This document shows positions 7,464-15,294 of a stretch of 28,066 bases of DNA, one piece after another. The stretch lies in NCBI GenBank assembly GCA_023437745.1, contig JAEZFI010000217.1:1-28066 (forward strand), given 5' to 3'. Source of the stretch: Actinomycetes bacterium (lineage in GTDB: Bacteria; Actinomycetota; Acidimicrobiia; Acidimicrobiales; Microtrichaceae). The position numbers and the translations under genes were made by a program. Numbering within the stretch: position 1 is the first letter of the stretch; each line of letters opens with the position of its first letter. The notes below the pieces were generated by a model. That model made no database searches. It was not told the DNA's origin and saw only the letters and a program-made list of their open reading frames with translations.

Positions 7464-8366
7464 ATGGGAGCGAACTCGGACGCAGGGTTGGAGCACGACG
7501 AGGCGCGCGCCTGGGCGGCGCGTGGTGAGCGGATGGAGCTCCTCGGCCGCTCGATCTTCGTGGTCGACGTGCCCTCCGGAGGGCGCGCCGAGCACCCACC
7601 CCTCCTGATCGTCCACGGGTTCCCCACGTCGTCCCTGGACTTCGCCGGCGTCGTCGATCGGCTGGCCGAGGAGCGCCGGGTCGTCCTGCTGGACCTGCTC
7701 GGCTACGGGCTCTCGGAGAAGCCGGATCTCGCCTACACGCTGGCGCTCCAAGCCGACCTCGTCGTGGCGCTCACCTCCGCCCTCGGGTTGGATCGCCTCT
7801 CGCTCCTCACCCACGACATGGGCGACACGGTCGGCGGCGAGCTCCTGGCCCGCCAGATGGAGGGCAGCTGGCCCGTCGAGGTCACGGGCCGGGTCGTCAC
7901 CAACGGCAGCATCTACATCGCGATGGCCAACCTGACCGCCGGCCAGCAGTTCCTCCTCGAGCTGCCCGACGAGCGCCTGGCCGACGGCCTCGGGCCCGAC
8001 CGTGACGGCCTCGCGGCCAGCCTGGTCGCCACCCTCAGCCCGGACCACGCGCACCTCGACCTCTGTGCTCACGCGGAGCTCGTGCGACACGCCGGGGGTG
8101 CGCAGCTCCTCCCCCGCACGATCCGCTACATCGAGGAGCGCCGAGCCGACGAGCGGCGCTACACCGGCGCGATCGAGACGCACCCCTCCCCCCTCACGAT
8201 CGTGTGGGGACCCGAGGACCCCATCGCCGTGTCCGCCATGGCGGATCGACTCGCCGAGACACGACCCGACGCCACCCTCCGGTGGATGGACGGCGCCGGC
8301 CACTACCCCCAGCTCGAGACCCCCGACGCCTTCGTCGAGGCCGTCCTCTCCGCCGACGGCCTCTGA
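7464..8366 (+). CDS. Alpha/beta hydrolase with Asp nucleophile (epoxide hydrolase/haloalkane dehalogenase/MEST-like)
   Basis: A 300-residue alpha/beta-hydrolase. HGFPTSS (about 51-57) forms the oxyanion loop. The nucleophile elbow is HDMGD with Asp118 where lipases have Ser, as in epoxide hydrolases, haloalkane dehalogenases and the MEST group. Asp252 (WGPEDPIA) and His280 (GAGHYP) complete the triad. The Asp nucleophile implies hydrolysis through an alkyl-enzyme ester, so an epoxide or alkyl halide is more likely than an ester substrate; the true substrate is unknown. I use ATG 7464, supported by CATGCT 6 bases upstream (a possible leaderless promoter); a later Met at residue 24 is an alternative. 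It is divergent from the membrane/MBL pair and convergent with the carboxylase gene. Confidence 0.9.
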   Translation: MGANSDAGLEHDEARAWAARGERMELLGRSIFVVDVPSGGRAEHPPLLIVHGFPTSSLDFAGVVDRLAEERRVVLLDLLGYGLSEKPDLAYTLALQADLVVALTSALGLDRLSLLTHDMGDTVGGELLARQMEGSWPVEVTGRVVTNGSIYIAMANLTAGQQFLLELPDERLADGLGPDRDGLAASLVATLSPDHAHLDLCAHAELVRHAGGAQLLPRTIRYIEERRADERRYTGAIETHPSPLTIVWGPEDPIAVSAMADRLAETRPDATLRWMDGAGHYPQLETPDAFVEAVLSADGL

Positions 8367-8374
8367 CCTCCCGG

Positions 8375-8466
8375 GTTCCGCGGGACCAGATCGACCACCT
8401 CCCCTGGTTCCGCGGGACCAGATCGGCCGTTTCGACCCCGCGACTGGCTGTTCTGGTCCCGCGGAA
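8375..8466 (+). repeat. 92-nt composite repeat element, copy A
   Basis: This element fills the gap between the convergent alpha/beta hydrolase and carboxylase genes. It contains two direct half-units beginning GTTCCGCGGGACCAGATCG (8375 and 8407, 32 bases apart) and one inverted half-unit, TCTGGTCCCGCGGAA (8452-8466). Its first base is 9 after the hydrolase stop and its last is 9 before the carboxylase stop. The reverse complement of 24173-24264 aligns with it without gaps, 72 of 92 positions identical by hand count. The second direct unit and the inverted unit can form a long stem, so it may act as a terminator for both converging transcripts. No transposase is linked to it. Confidence 0.9.
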
Positions 8467-8474
8467 GCTGGGAG

Positions 8475-10019
8475 TCAGACGGGTGGGACCCCGTGGCGGC
8501 GGTCCGAGAAGTGGCGGGTCTTGCCCGCGGCACGGGTGAGCCGGGTGGTGATCTCGCGGCGGAGGTCGCCCCAGTCGACCACGGCATCGATCACCAGCTC
8601 GGACGCGAGGCGCAGCAGGTCCACGTCCTCCTCGTAGATCCGGCGCTGCTCGGCGACGAACGCCTCGCGCTCGGCCTCGTCCTCGATGGCCGCGATCTTG
8701 TTGGCGAACACCGCGTTGACCGCGGCCTCCGGGCCCATCACGGCGATCTTCGCCGTGGGCAGCGCGATCGTCGCCTCGGGCTCGAACGCCGGCCCGCTCA
8801 TGGCGTAGAGGCCCGCGCCGTACGCCTTCCGCACGACCACGGAGATCTTCGGCACGGTGGCCTCGCTCACGGCGGTGATCATCTTCGCCCCGTGCCGGAT
8901 GATGCCCTCCCGCTCGACGGCGGTCCCGACCATGAAGCCCGGCACGTCGGCCAGGAACACGAGCGGGATGCCGAACGCGTCGCAGCACCAGATGAAGCGG
9001 GCCGCCTTGTCGGCCGTGTCGGTGAAGAGGACGCCGCCCTTCACCGCAGGGTTGTTGGCGACGAAGCCCACGGGCCGACCATCCATCAGCCCGAAACCGA
9101 CGATCAGCTCGGGGGCGAACAGCGGCTTGACCTCGAAGAAGCTCTCGGCGTCGACCAGGCACTCGATCACCCGGTGCATGTCGTAGCCCTGGGCCTCGGT
9201 GGCGGGCACGACCTGGTCGGTGAGCTCACGAACCGGAGGCACCGCCTCGTAGTGCGGGAGCGGCTCGTCCCAGCGCGTCGGGAAGTAGGTGAAGTAGGCC
9301 TTGGCCTGCTCGATCGCATCGTGGTCGTCGTGCGCCAGGTTGTCGCCGCACCCCGAGACGCTCGTGTGCATCCGGGCGCCGCCCATCTCCTCGAGGGTGG
9401 TGACCTCACCGATCACCATCTCGGCCATGCGGGGCGAGCCCAGGTACATCGAGGCATTGCCCTCGACCATGATCACGAGGTCGCAGAAGGCGGGGATGTA
9501 CGCGCCGCCGGCGGCCGACGGCCCGAACAGGCAGCAGATCTGCGGCACCTTCCCCGACAGGCGCACCTGGTTGTAGAAGATGCGACCCGCGCCCCTCCGA
9601 CCGGGGAAGAGCTCCACCTGGTCCGTGATCCGGGCGCCCGCCGAGTCGACCAGCCAGACCACGGGCAACGAGTCGCGCAGCGCGATGTCCGTCAGGCGGA
9701 CGATCTTCTCGACGGTCCTCGCTCCCCACGAGCCGGCCTTCACCGTCGGGTCGTTGGCCATCACCGCGACCGCGCGGCCGTCGATCGTCCCGATGCCGGT
9801 GATCACCCCGTCGGCCGGGAGATCCGGGGCCGAGGCGTTGGCCAGACGACCGTCCTCGACGAACGACCCCGGATCGCACAGCAGGTCGATCCGGTCCCGC
9901 ACGAACATCTTGTTCTGGCGGGCGAGCTTCTCGCCCTCCTTGTGGAGGTTCCCCTGCCCCGACCGCTCGATGGCGGCGGTCAGTCGTGCTGCGGTGTCGT
10001 CGATCGCGGCGTCGCCCAT
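8475..10019 (-). CDS. Acyl-CoA carboxylase carboxyltransferase (beta) subunit
   Basis: The 514-residue product is a full-length biotin-dependent carboxyltransferase of the PccB/MccB/AccD type, with an N-terminal crotonase-like domain (about 40-270) and a C-terminal one (about 275-500). Visible landmarks are GPSAAGGAYIPAFCD with the oxyanion-forming Gly pair, GSPRMAEMVIGE, EMGGARMHTSVSG in the first half, and DVPGFMVGTAVEREGIIRHG in the second. It moves carboxyl from biotin to an acyl-CoA; the acceptor (acetyl-, propionyl- or methylcrotonyl-CoA) cannot be decided, and no biotin carboxylase or carrier gene is in the window. The ATG at 10019 is preferred to a longer reading because it gives the usual N-terminus and leaves 25 bases after the upstream phosphatase gene, with which it is probably co-transcribed. 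Confidence 0.93.
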   Translation of the reverse strand: MGDAAIDDTAARLTAAIERSGQGNLHKEGEKLARQNKMFVRDRIDLLCDPGSFVEDGRLANASAPDLPADGVITGIGTIDGRAVAVMANDPTVKAGSWGARTVEKIVRLTDIALRDSLPVVWLVDSAGARITDQVELFPGRRGAGRIFYNQVRLSGKVPQICCLFGPSAAGGAYIPAFCDLVIMVEGNASMYLGSPRMAEMVIGEVTTLEEMGGARMHTSVSGCGDNLAHDDHDAIEQAKAYFTYFPTRWDEPLPHYEAVPPVRELTDQVVPATEAQGYDMHRVIECLVDAESFFEVKPLFAPELIVGFGLMDGRPVGFVANNPAVKGGVLFTDTADKAARFIWCCDAFGIPLVFLADVPGFMVGTAVEREGIIRHGAKMITAVSEATVPKISVVVRKAYGAGLYAMSGPAFEPEATIALPTAKIAVMGPEAAVNAVFANKIAAIEDEAEREAFVAEQRRIYEEDVDLLRLASELVIDAVVDWGDLRREITTRLTRAAGKTRHFSDRRHGVPPV

Positions 10020-10044
10020 GGGCGCAGAGTGTGTCACGCGGCGG

Positions 10045-11118
10045 TCAGGCTCTCCGCACTGCAAGGACCGAGACGTCGTCGCCGAGCGGACCGCCGGCGA
10101 ACTCGACGGCCGCCTCGATCATCGTCTTGCAGAGGACGGGCGGGTCCGCATCCGCTTCACGCCGGAGCAGCCCTGCGACCCGCTCCTCACCGAAGAACTG
10201 GTCGCCGTGGCGGGCCTCGGCCAGCCCGTCGGTGGCGATCAGCAGCACGTCGCCCGGAGCGAAGGGCCGCTCGGAGGACCCGTAGGCGGACGTCGGGTCG
10301 AGCATGAGGAGCGGCCCCGTGGCGGGCAGGGCGGTCGGGGTGCGCTCGACGCAGAGCCAGGCGGGCGGGTGGCCGGCCGACGCGTAGCGCACGGTCCCCG
10401 CAGGCGGGTCGAAGACGGCGACGAACACCGAGATGAACTCCTCGGGCCGCTCGAGGTCGATCAGCTGCGCGTTGAGCTCCTCGAGCGCCTGCCCTGGATC
10501 CCGGAAGCGCCGGAGGTACGACCGGAGGAGGTACTTGGTCTGGAGGGCGGTGATCGACGCCTCGACGTCGTGGCCGCTCACGTCGCCGACCACGCAGCAG
10601 AGCCGGTCCGACGGCAGCCGGAACACGTCGATGAGGTCACCCGACATGACACCCTCGCCCGCCTGGTGCGCGGTGCCGACCGTGAAGCCGGCGATGTCCG
10701 GCAGGGTCGAGGGAGCCAGCCGCTCGGCCCATCGCCGGGGCGCCAGGTCGGCCTCGGTCAGCACGGCGTGCGCTCGCTGCTCCAGGTCGAGCCGCATGTT
10801 CGACAGCCGGGCGTCCCTCCGCGCGTACCGGGAGATCCACACGGTCCACGCCGCGGGGAGGATGACGGCCGCCAGCGCGGGTGCGAGTGCGTCCCACCCA
10901 CCGACGGCGCCGGCGGCCGCGGCGACGGCCACGACCAGGTAGGCGAGGGCGGCGTGCGCGTCCCGGGACAGCGCCCCCGACGCCAGCAGGCGCACCTCGG
11001 GGTCCGACGACGTCCGCTCGATCCGACGCATGAACTTGAGCCGGAAGATCGCCGCACGGGCCCAGAGGGCCGCCGCGATCAGAGCGACGACGGCAACGCC
11101 GCCGAGCAGCACGGTCAT
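10045..11118 (-). CDS. Membrane-anchored SpoIIE/PP2C-type serine phosphatase
   Basis: A 357-residue protein with an N-terminal membrane part (helices near 3-22, 56-74 and 77-96) and a cytoplasmic SpoIIE-type PPM phosphatase domain (about 140-357). Metal-binding aspartates are visible in SGDLIDVF (Asp161), VGDVSGHD (Asp179), ATDGLAEA (Asp297) and LGDDVSVLAVR (Asp347/348). Such RsbU/SpoIIE-like enzymes dephosphorylate anti-sigma-factor antagonists or other serine phosphoproteins. The anchor carries no recognisable sensor domain, so the signal is unknown. It follows der by 76 bases and has its own promoter-like TAGCCT 6 bases before the ATG, hence may start a new, possibly leaderless transcript with the carboxylase gene. 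Confidence 0.9.
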   Translation of the reverse strand: MTVLLGGVAVVALIAAALWARAAIFRLKFMRRIERTSSDPEVRLLASGALSRDAHAALAYLVVAVAAAAGAVGGWDALAPALAAVILPAAWTVWISRYARRDARLSNMRLDLEQRAHAVLTEADLAPRRWAERLAPSTLPDIAGFTVGTAHQAGEGVMSGDLIDVFRLPSDRLCCVVGDVSGHDVEASITALQTKYLLRSYLRRFRDPGQALEELNAQLIDLERPEEFISVFVAVFDPPAGTVRYASAGHPPAWLCVERTPTALPATGPLLMLDPTSAYGSSERPFAPGDVLLIATDGLAEARHGDQFFGEERVAGLLRREADADPPVLCKTMIEAAVEFAGGPLGDDVSVLAVRRA

Positions 11119-11124
11119 GGTTGC

Positions 11125-11130
11125 AGGCTA
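11125..11130 (-). promoter_or_regulatory. TANNNT -10 box, leaderless-type, for the SpoIIE-like phosphatase
   Basis: On the minus strand TAGCCT is followed by GCAACC and then the ATG at 11118. A -10 box this close to the start codon predicts transcription beginning at or beside the A of ATG. No Shine-Dalgarno is seen. Confidence 0.5.
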
Positions 11131-11194
11131 CCGACCGGGTCGCGGCGGAACCGGTTGCGTGGCGCCGCACCCAGAAGGCTCGGACGCCCCGTCG

Positions 11195-12520
11195 TCACTC
11201 GCTGCGCCGCCGAACCCGCATCTTGATCGGGGTCTGGTGGAGGTCGAACTCCTCCCGGAGCCGACGCTCGAGGTAGCGCAGGTAGTGCGGCGGGATGTCC
11301 TTGTTCGAGAACAGCGTGAACGTGGGCGGGTCGGTGGCGCCCTGTGTCGCGTAGAGCACGCGGACGCCGTGCGGTCCAGGCTGCGCCTGTTGCGCGGCGC
11401 GCAGCACGTCGTTGACCTTCCGGGTCGGCACCCGGCGCCGGTAGGCCTCGATCGCCGACCCCAGCGCGGGCATCAGCTTGTGCACCCCACGCCCGCTGAG
11501 CGCCGAGATCCGCAGCACCGCCGACTCCCCGAGGAAGTACAGCTTCTGCCCGAGCTGGTAGAGCAGGTCCTGGCGGGCCTCGGTGTCGAGCTCCTCCCAC
11601 TTGTTGAGGACGACCACGATCGGACACCCCGCGGCGTCGATCCGCTCGGCGAGCCGCTGGTCCTGGTGGGTGATCCCCTCGGTGGCGTCGATCACGAGGA
11701 GCGCCGAGTCCGCACGGTCCACGGCCTGCAGGGCCCGCACCATTGAGAAGTACTCGGTCTTCTCGTCGATCCGCGCCTTGCGGCGCATCCCGGCGGTGTC
11801 GATGAACCGGACCGGCCCGTAGTCGGTGTCCACCACCGTGTCGATGGCGTCGCGGGTCGTGCCCGGCATGTCGTGGACGACCGCCCTGTCCTCGCCGATC
11901 AGGCGGTTGAAGAGCGTCGACTTGCCGACGTTGGGCCGCCCGACCAGCGCGACGGAGAACATCGCACCGGCGTCGTCGCCGCCGCTGGCGAGGCCGTCGG
12001 CCTCCTCGGCCGGCTCGGCCTGCGGGAAGAACGAGATCACCGCGTCGAGCAGGTCGCCGGTGCCCCGCCCGTGGATGGCCGAGATCGGGTGCGGCTCGCC
12101 CAGTCCGAGCGACATCAGCTCCCAGATCGCCGCCTCGTGGCGTGTGTCGTCGACCTTGTTCGCGGTGAGGAGCACGGGCCGGTCGATCCGCCGGACGATG
12201 TCGGCCATCGCGGCGTCCTCCTCGGTGATCCCGACGGTCGCGTCGACCACGAACAGCACGACGTCGGCGTCGCGCAGCGCGGCCTCGCTCTGCCGGGAGA
12301 CCTTCTTGTCGAGGTCGGTGCCGCCTGCCATCCAACCGCCGGTGTCGACGAGGTCGAACTCGATGCCCTGCCACTCGGCCTCGACGGTCTTGCGGTCACG
12401 GGTCACGCCGGGGCGCTCCTCGACGATCGCCTCGCGGCGCCCGATCACCCGGTTGACGAGCGTGGACTTGCCGACGTTCGGGCGACCGACGATGGCGACC
12501 ATCGGCCGCTTCGTGCTCAC
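11195..12520 (-). CDS. der: Ribosome assembly GTPase Der (EngA)
   Basis: Der is a double GTPase needed for assembly of the 50S ribosomal subunit. The 441-residue product shows both G domains: the first with GRPNVGKS at 12-19, DTGGW at 59-63 and NKVD at 121-124; the second with GRPNVGKS at 194-201, DTAGM at 241-245 and NKWE at 306-309. A C-terminal KH-like domain follows (about 360-441) and ends in a basic tail. Length is normal. The start is a GTG that overlaps the DUF512 stop codon as GTGA, which fixes the start and implies coupled translation. In the M. tuberculosis version of this cluster engA lies next to cmk; here the DUF512 gene, lipase and ispH intervene. Confidence 0.98.
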   Translation of the reverse strand: MSTKRPMVAIVGRPNVGKSTLVNRVIGRREAIVEERPGVTRDRKTVEAEWQGIEFDLVDTGGWMAGGTDLDKKVSRQSEAALRDADVVLFVVDATVGITEEDAAMADIVRRIDRPVLLTANKVDDTRHEAAIWELMSLGLGEPHPISAIHGRGTGDLLDAVISFFPQAEPAEEADGLASGGDDAGAMFSVALVGRPNVGKSTLFNRLIGEDRAVVHDMPGTTRDAIDTVVDTDYGPVRFIDTAGMRRKARIDEKTEYFSMVRALQAVDRADSALLVIDATEGITHQDQRLAERIDAAGCPIVVVLNKWEELDTEARQDLLYQLGQKLYFLGESAVLRISALSGRGVHKLMPALGSAIEAYRRRVPTRKVNDVLRAAQQAQPGPHGVRVLYATQGATDPPTFTLFSNKDIPPHYLRYLERRLREEFDLHQTPIKMRVRRRSE

Positions 12521-13941
12521 GCCGCACCCGTCCCGGCCAGGACACGCGCGGGCGTCCGGGCGTCGAGCGCCCGCCGGAGCGCCACGCCGTCGGTGGGGAC
12601 GATCTCCACTCGTCGCGGCAGGTCGGCGGGCGTCAGACCGTCGAGGAAGCGGTCGCCGGACAGGCACACGTCCGGGAGGAGGTAGCGGTCGCCCTCCGGC
12701 TGCTCGCTGAGCACTCGGACCAGGTCCTCCCCCACCATCAGCCCCGTCACCCCGATGTTGCCGCCGAAGAACCGGTTCTCGACCTCGACGATCCGCACGT
12801 CGCTGCGACCCAGCGACCCGACGAGCGGTGCGAGCACCTGGGCGCCGAGCGGGCCGGTGAGGATCCCGATCCCGCCGCGGCGCCGGGCCGCGCCCAGCGT
12901 CACCGGCGTCGCCATGGGCTCCTCGTCGTGGATCGAGGTGCGAGGGGCCCGGTAGCCCTCCGCCGGTGCCCCGTCGACCGCGGCGAAGAAGCCGGGCTGC
13001 ACGCCGATGGCATGGCCGCCCGTCGCCCCGGTGAACTCTGCCTCGAAGGCCCGAGCCATGCCGATCCCGTCCTCGTGCATGCCGAAGTCGCCGTACACGG
13101 AAGCGTCGGGGAACGGCCGGCCGGCCAACAGGTGGTACTCGTCCGCAGCGTGGACCATGGGGTGCCCGAGCAGCTCGGCGAAGCGCGCCTGCCACCGGGT
13201 CACGGTCTCGACGACGGCGATCGCCTCGTCACGGGTGTGCGGCCGCATGCGAGCCTCTGTGTTGTAGCGGGACACGCCGAGGGGCACGACCGCGACGTCG
13301 GCCAGCTCGGGGTACTCGTCGAGGATCCCGGCCATGGTGTCGTCGAGCGCTGGGCCGTCGTTGAGACCCGGGCACACGACGATCTGACCGTGCACCTCGA
13401 CACCGTGGTCCAGCAGGGCGCGGAGCCACCGGAGTGACGTCGCCCCCCGACGATTCCGCAGCATCTCGACGCGGAGGTCGGGGTCGGTGGCGTGGATCGA
13501 CACGAACAGGGGCGACAGCCCCTCGGTGATCACGCGCTCCAGGTCGGCCTCGGTGAACCGGGTGAGCGTGGTGAAGTTCCCGTACAGGAACGACAGGCGG
13601 TAGTCGTCGTCCTTGAGGGACAGGCTGCGGCGCATCCCGGGCGGCAGCTGGTAGATGAAGCAGAACTCGCAGTGGTTGTCGCAGGTCCGGACGCCGTCGA
13701 ACACGGCCGAGGCGACCTCGATGCCGAGCGCCACGCCGGCCTGCTTCTGGACCTCGACCGACACGCCCTCGGGGCCGCGCAGCAGCTCGAGGTGGATCTC
13801 CTCCTCGTCGGTCAGGAGGCGGTACTGGATCACGTCGCGCAGGGGCTGGCCGTTGACGGCCAGGATCAGGTCGTCGGCGCGGACGCCTGCGAGCGCAGCA
13901 GGCGATCCCGCCGCCACGCTCAGCACACGGGCATCGGACAC
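12517..13941 (-). CDS. PDZ / radical-SAM-like DUF512 protein
   Basis: A 474-residue protein with an N-terminal PDZ-like domain (about 5-65: AGSPAALAGVRADDLILAVNG), a central radical-SAM-like barrel with the cysteine cluster CxxxCxxC as CDNHCEFC (Cys87, Cys91, Cys94), and a C-terminal DUF512 domain (about 215-440). Spacing of the three Cys follows the family and should bind one 4Fe-4S cluster. The reaction is unknown; members are widespread and often precede der, as here, so a link to ribosome or GTPase function has been suspected from gene order. The start is GTG 13941, with TAGCAT 6 bases before it, suggesting a leaderless mRNA. The stop overlaps the der start by 4 bases. Confidence 0.92.
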   Translation of the reverse strand: MSDARVLSVAAGSPAALAGVRADDLILAVNGQPLRDVIQYRLLTDEEEIHLELLRGPEGVSVEVQKQAGVALGIEVASAVFDGVRTCDNHCEFCFIYQLPPGMRRSLSLKDDDYRLSFLYGNFTTLTRFTEADLERVITEGLSPLFVSIHATDPDLRVEMLRNRRGATSLRWLRALLDHGVEVHGQIVVCPGLNDGPALDDTMAGILDEYPELADVAVVPLGVSRYNTEARMRPHTRDEAIAVVETVTRWQARFAELLGHPMVHAADEYHLLAGRPFPDASVYGDFGMHEDGIGMARAFEAEFTGATGGHAIGVQPGFFAAVDGAPAEGYRAPRTSIHDEEPMATPVTLGAARRRGGIGILTGPLGAQVLAPLVGSLGRSDVRIVEVENRFFGGNIGVTGLMVGEDLVRVLSEQPEGDRYLLPDVCLSGDRFLDGLTPADLPRRVEIVPTDGVALRRALDARTPARVLAGTGAA

Positions 13942-13947
13942 GGGGCC

Positions 13948-13953
13948 ATGCTA
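13948..13953 (-). promoter_or_regulatory. TANNNT -10 box, leaderless-type, for DUF512-der
   Basis: On the minus strand TAGCAT is followed by GGCCCC and the GTG start at 13941. The spacing predicts a leaderless transcript carrying DUF512 and der. No Shine-Dalgarno precedes the start. Confidence 0.5.
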
Positions 13954-14018
13954 CGCCGCACCCCTCGCCATGGCCCCCTCCGGCACTGCTGGATGACCCG
14001 TGGCACACTCTCCCCACT

Positions 14019-14074
14019 GCGGTTCTGTCACTGCGGGTGCGACGTTCCTGTCGCACCCGCAGTGACAGAACCGC
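14019..14074. repeat. Perfect 25-bp inverted repeat in the DUF512/lipoprotein divergent gap
   Basis: The arms at 14019-14043 and 14050-14074 are exact inverse complements of 25 bases, separated by GTTCCT. The inner 50 bases (14022-14071) begin GTTCTGT and end ACAGAAC, exactly as does a 50-base palindrome at 23046-23095. It lies about 66 bases upstream of the DUF512 -10 box and ends 20 bases before the GTG of the lipoprotein hydrolase, so on the plus side it would overlap the promoter or form a strong hairpin in the leader. It may be an operator, a leader structure or a dispersed palindromic repeat. Confidence 0.92.
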
Positions 14075-14094
14075 GATTCGGGCGGGAGGACGGC

Positions 14095-15294
14095 GTGAGC
14101 GAGGTGGGGATGCGAACGGCACGGGCATCGATGGCGGCGGTCGGCGTCGCCGTGACCCTCCTGGCGGCGTGCACCACCGCACCGCCCGCCCCGCACCAGG
14201 GCGGGGTCGACCCGGACACGGCGCCGCGAGCGGCGGAGGCCGCCTACGCCCGGCGCGGCCCCTACGACGTCGGCGTGCTCACCGTCGAGGTCGAGCCCGG
14301 CCGCGCCGCCGAGGTCTGGTACCCGGCCGTTCCGGGCTCGTCGGCGACGGTGGCCCCGGCGTCCTACCACCTGCGCGCCGCGCTGCCCCCGGCGGTGCAG
14401 GAGCTCCTCCCTGCCGCCGTCGACCCGGTGTTCACCACCGACGCCGCCCCAGGGCTGCCCGCCGCCGACGGTCGCTTCCCGCTCGTCCTGTTCAGCCACG
14501 GCTTCGCGTCGTTCCGGACGCAGTCGTCCTCCCTGACGACCCACCTCGCGAGCTGGGGCTTCGTGGTCATCTCCCCCGACTACGTCGAGCGGGGGCTTCG
14601 GGGGCTGACGGCCGCGCCGGGCGTCCCGAACCGCCCCGAACCGGACCTCGTGGACCTGACCGTGGCCGCCGCCCGCGCCCTCGACCAGGGCAGCGGCGCG
14701 CTCGCCGGACGGATCGACACCTCACGGCTCTTCCCCGTCGGCCACTCGGCGGGAGGGTGGTCGTCGACGCGTCTGGCGGGTGAGCGCACCGACGTCTCGT
14801 CGTGGATCTCGATCTCGTTCGGGGTGACCCTCCCGCCCCTGACCTGGTGGTCGGGCTCGACCCTGCCCGACGCGATGCGGAACCCCGACAAGGCAGCCAT
14901 GTGGATCACGGGCTCCGACGACCACATCGTCGACGTCTCGTTGGTGGAGACCGCGTACGCCCACACGTCGGGCGAGCGGAAGCTCGTGATCGTGCCCCGG
15001 TCGGGCCACAACAACGCCTTCACCGACCTCTGCGAGATGGAGCGCGACAAGGGCGGGTTCATGGCGATGGCCGCCGCGGCGGGCGTCGTCTTCCCCGAGG
15101 CCATCGTCGGGTTCGCCCAGGACGGCTGCCTCCCGCCGAACGCCACCGGCGCCGAGGCGTGGCCGGTGGTCCGACACTTCATCACGGCAGAGCTGCGATA
15201 CCGTGCAGGTCTCGACGCCACGCCGGTCGGACTCGGCTCGGCGGTCACCGATGCCTTCGGCGACATGGCCCCTACCTACCTGCACGACGAGTGA
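14095..15294 (+). CDS. Lipoprotein alpha/beta hydrolase (dienelactone hydrolase/PAF-acetylhydrolase-like)
   Basis: A 399-residue protein with a lipoprotein signal peptide: basic start, hydrophobic stretch and lipobox LLAAC with Cys26, so the mature protein should be tethered to the outer face of the membrane. The alpha/beta-hydrolase domain has FSHGFAS (about 134-140) for the oxyanion hole, the nucleophile elbow GHSAGG (Ser218), an acid in GSDDHIVD (about 276-280) and His305 in RSGHNN. The pattern is like polyester/PET-hydrolase-like and platelet-activating-factor acetylhydrolase enzymes; an ester substrate is likely, its identity unknown. GTG 14095 follows GGGAGGA; ATG 14110, with GAGG upstream, is an equally possible start. 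Its stop overlaps the ispH start (GTGA). Confidence 0.85.
   Translation: MSEVGMRTARASMAAVGVAVTLLAACTTAPPAPHQGGVDPDTAPRAAEAAYARRGPYDVGVLTVEVEPGRAAEVWYPAVPGSSATVAPASYHLRAALPPAVQELLPAAVDPVFTTDAAPGLPAADGRFPLVLFSHGFASFRTQSSSLTTHLASWGFVVISPDYVERGLRGLTAAPGVPNRPEPDLVDLTVAAARALDQGSGALAGRIDTSRLFPVGHSAGGWSSTRLAGERTDVSSWISISFGVTLPPLTWWSGSTLPDAMRNPDKAAMWITGSDDHIVDVSLVETAYAHTSGERKLVIVPRSGHNNAFTDLCEMERDKGGFMAMAAAAGVVFPEAIVGFAQDGCLPPNATGAEAWPVVRHFITAELRYRAGLDATPVGLGSAVTDAFGDMAPTYLHDE

Noticed and set aside
8375..8466. CRISPR repeats
   Set aside because: The half-units occur in both orientations, only three per locus, with 9-base gaps instead of spacers, and no cas gene lies nearby.
14022..14071. Integron attC site, because of the palindrome with GTT/AAC ends
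   Set aside because: attC sites read RYYYAAC at the left end and GTTRRRY at the right end; here GTT is at the outer left and AAC at the outer right, the pairing is perfect with no extrahelical bases, and no cassette array or integrase of the IntI type is present.
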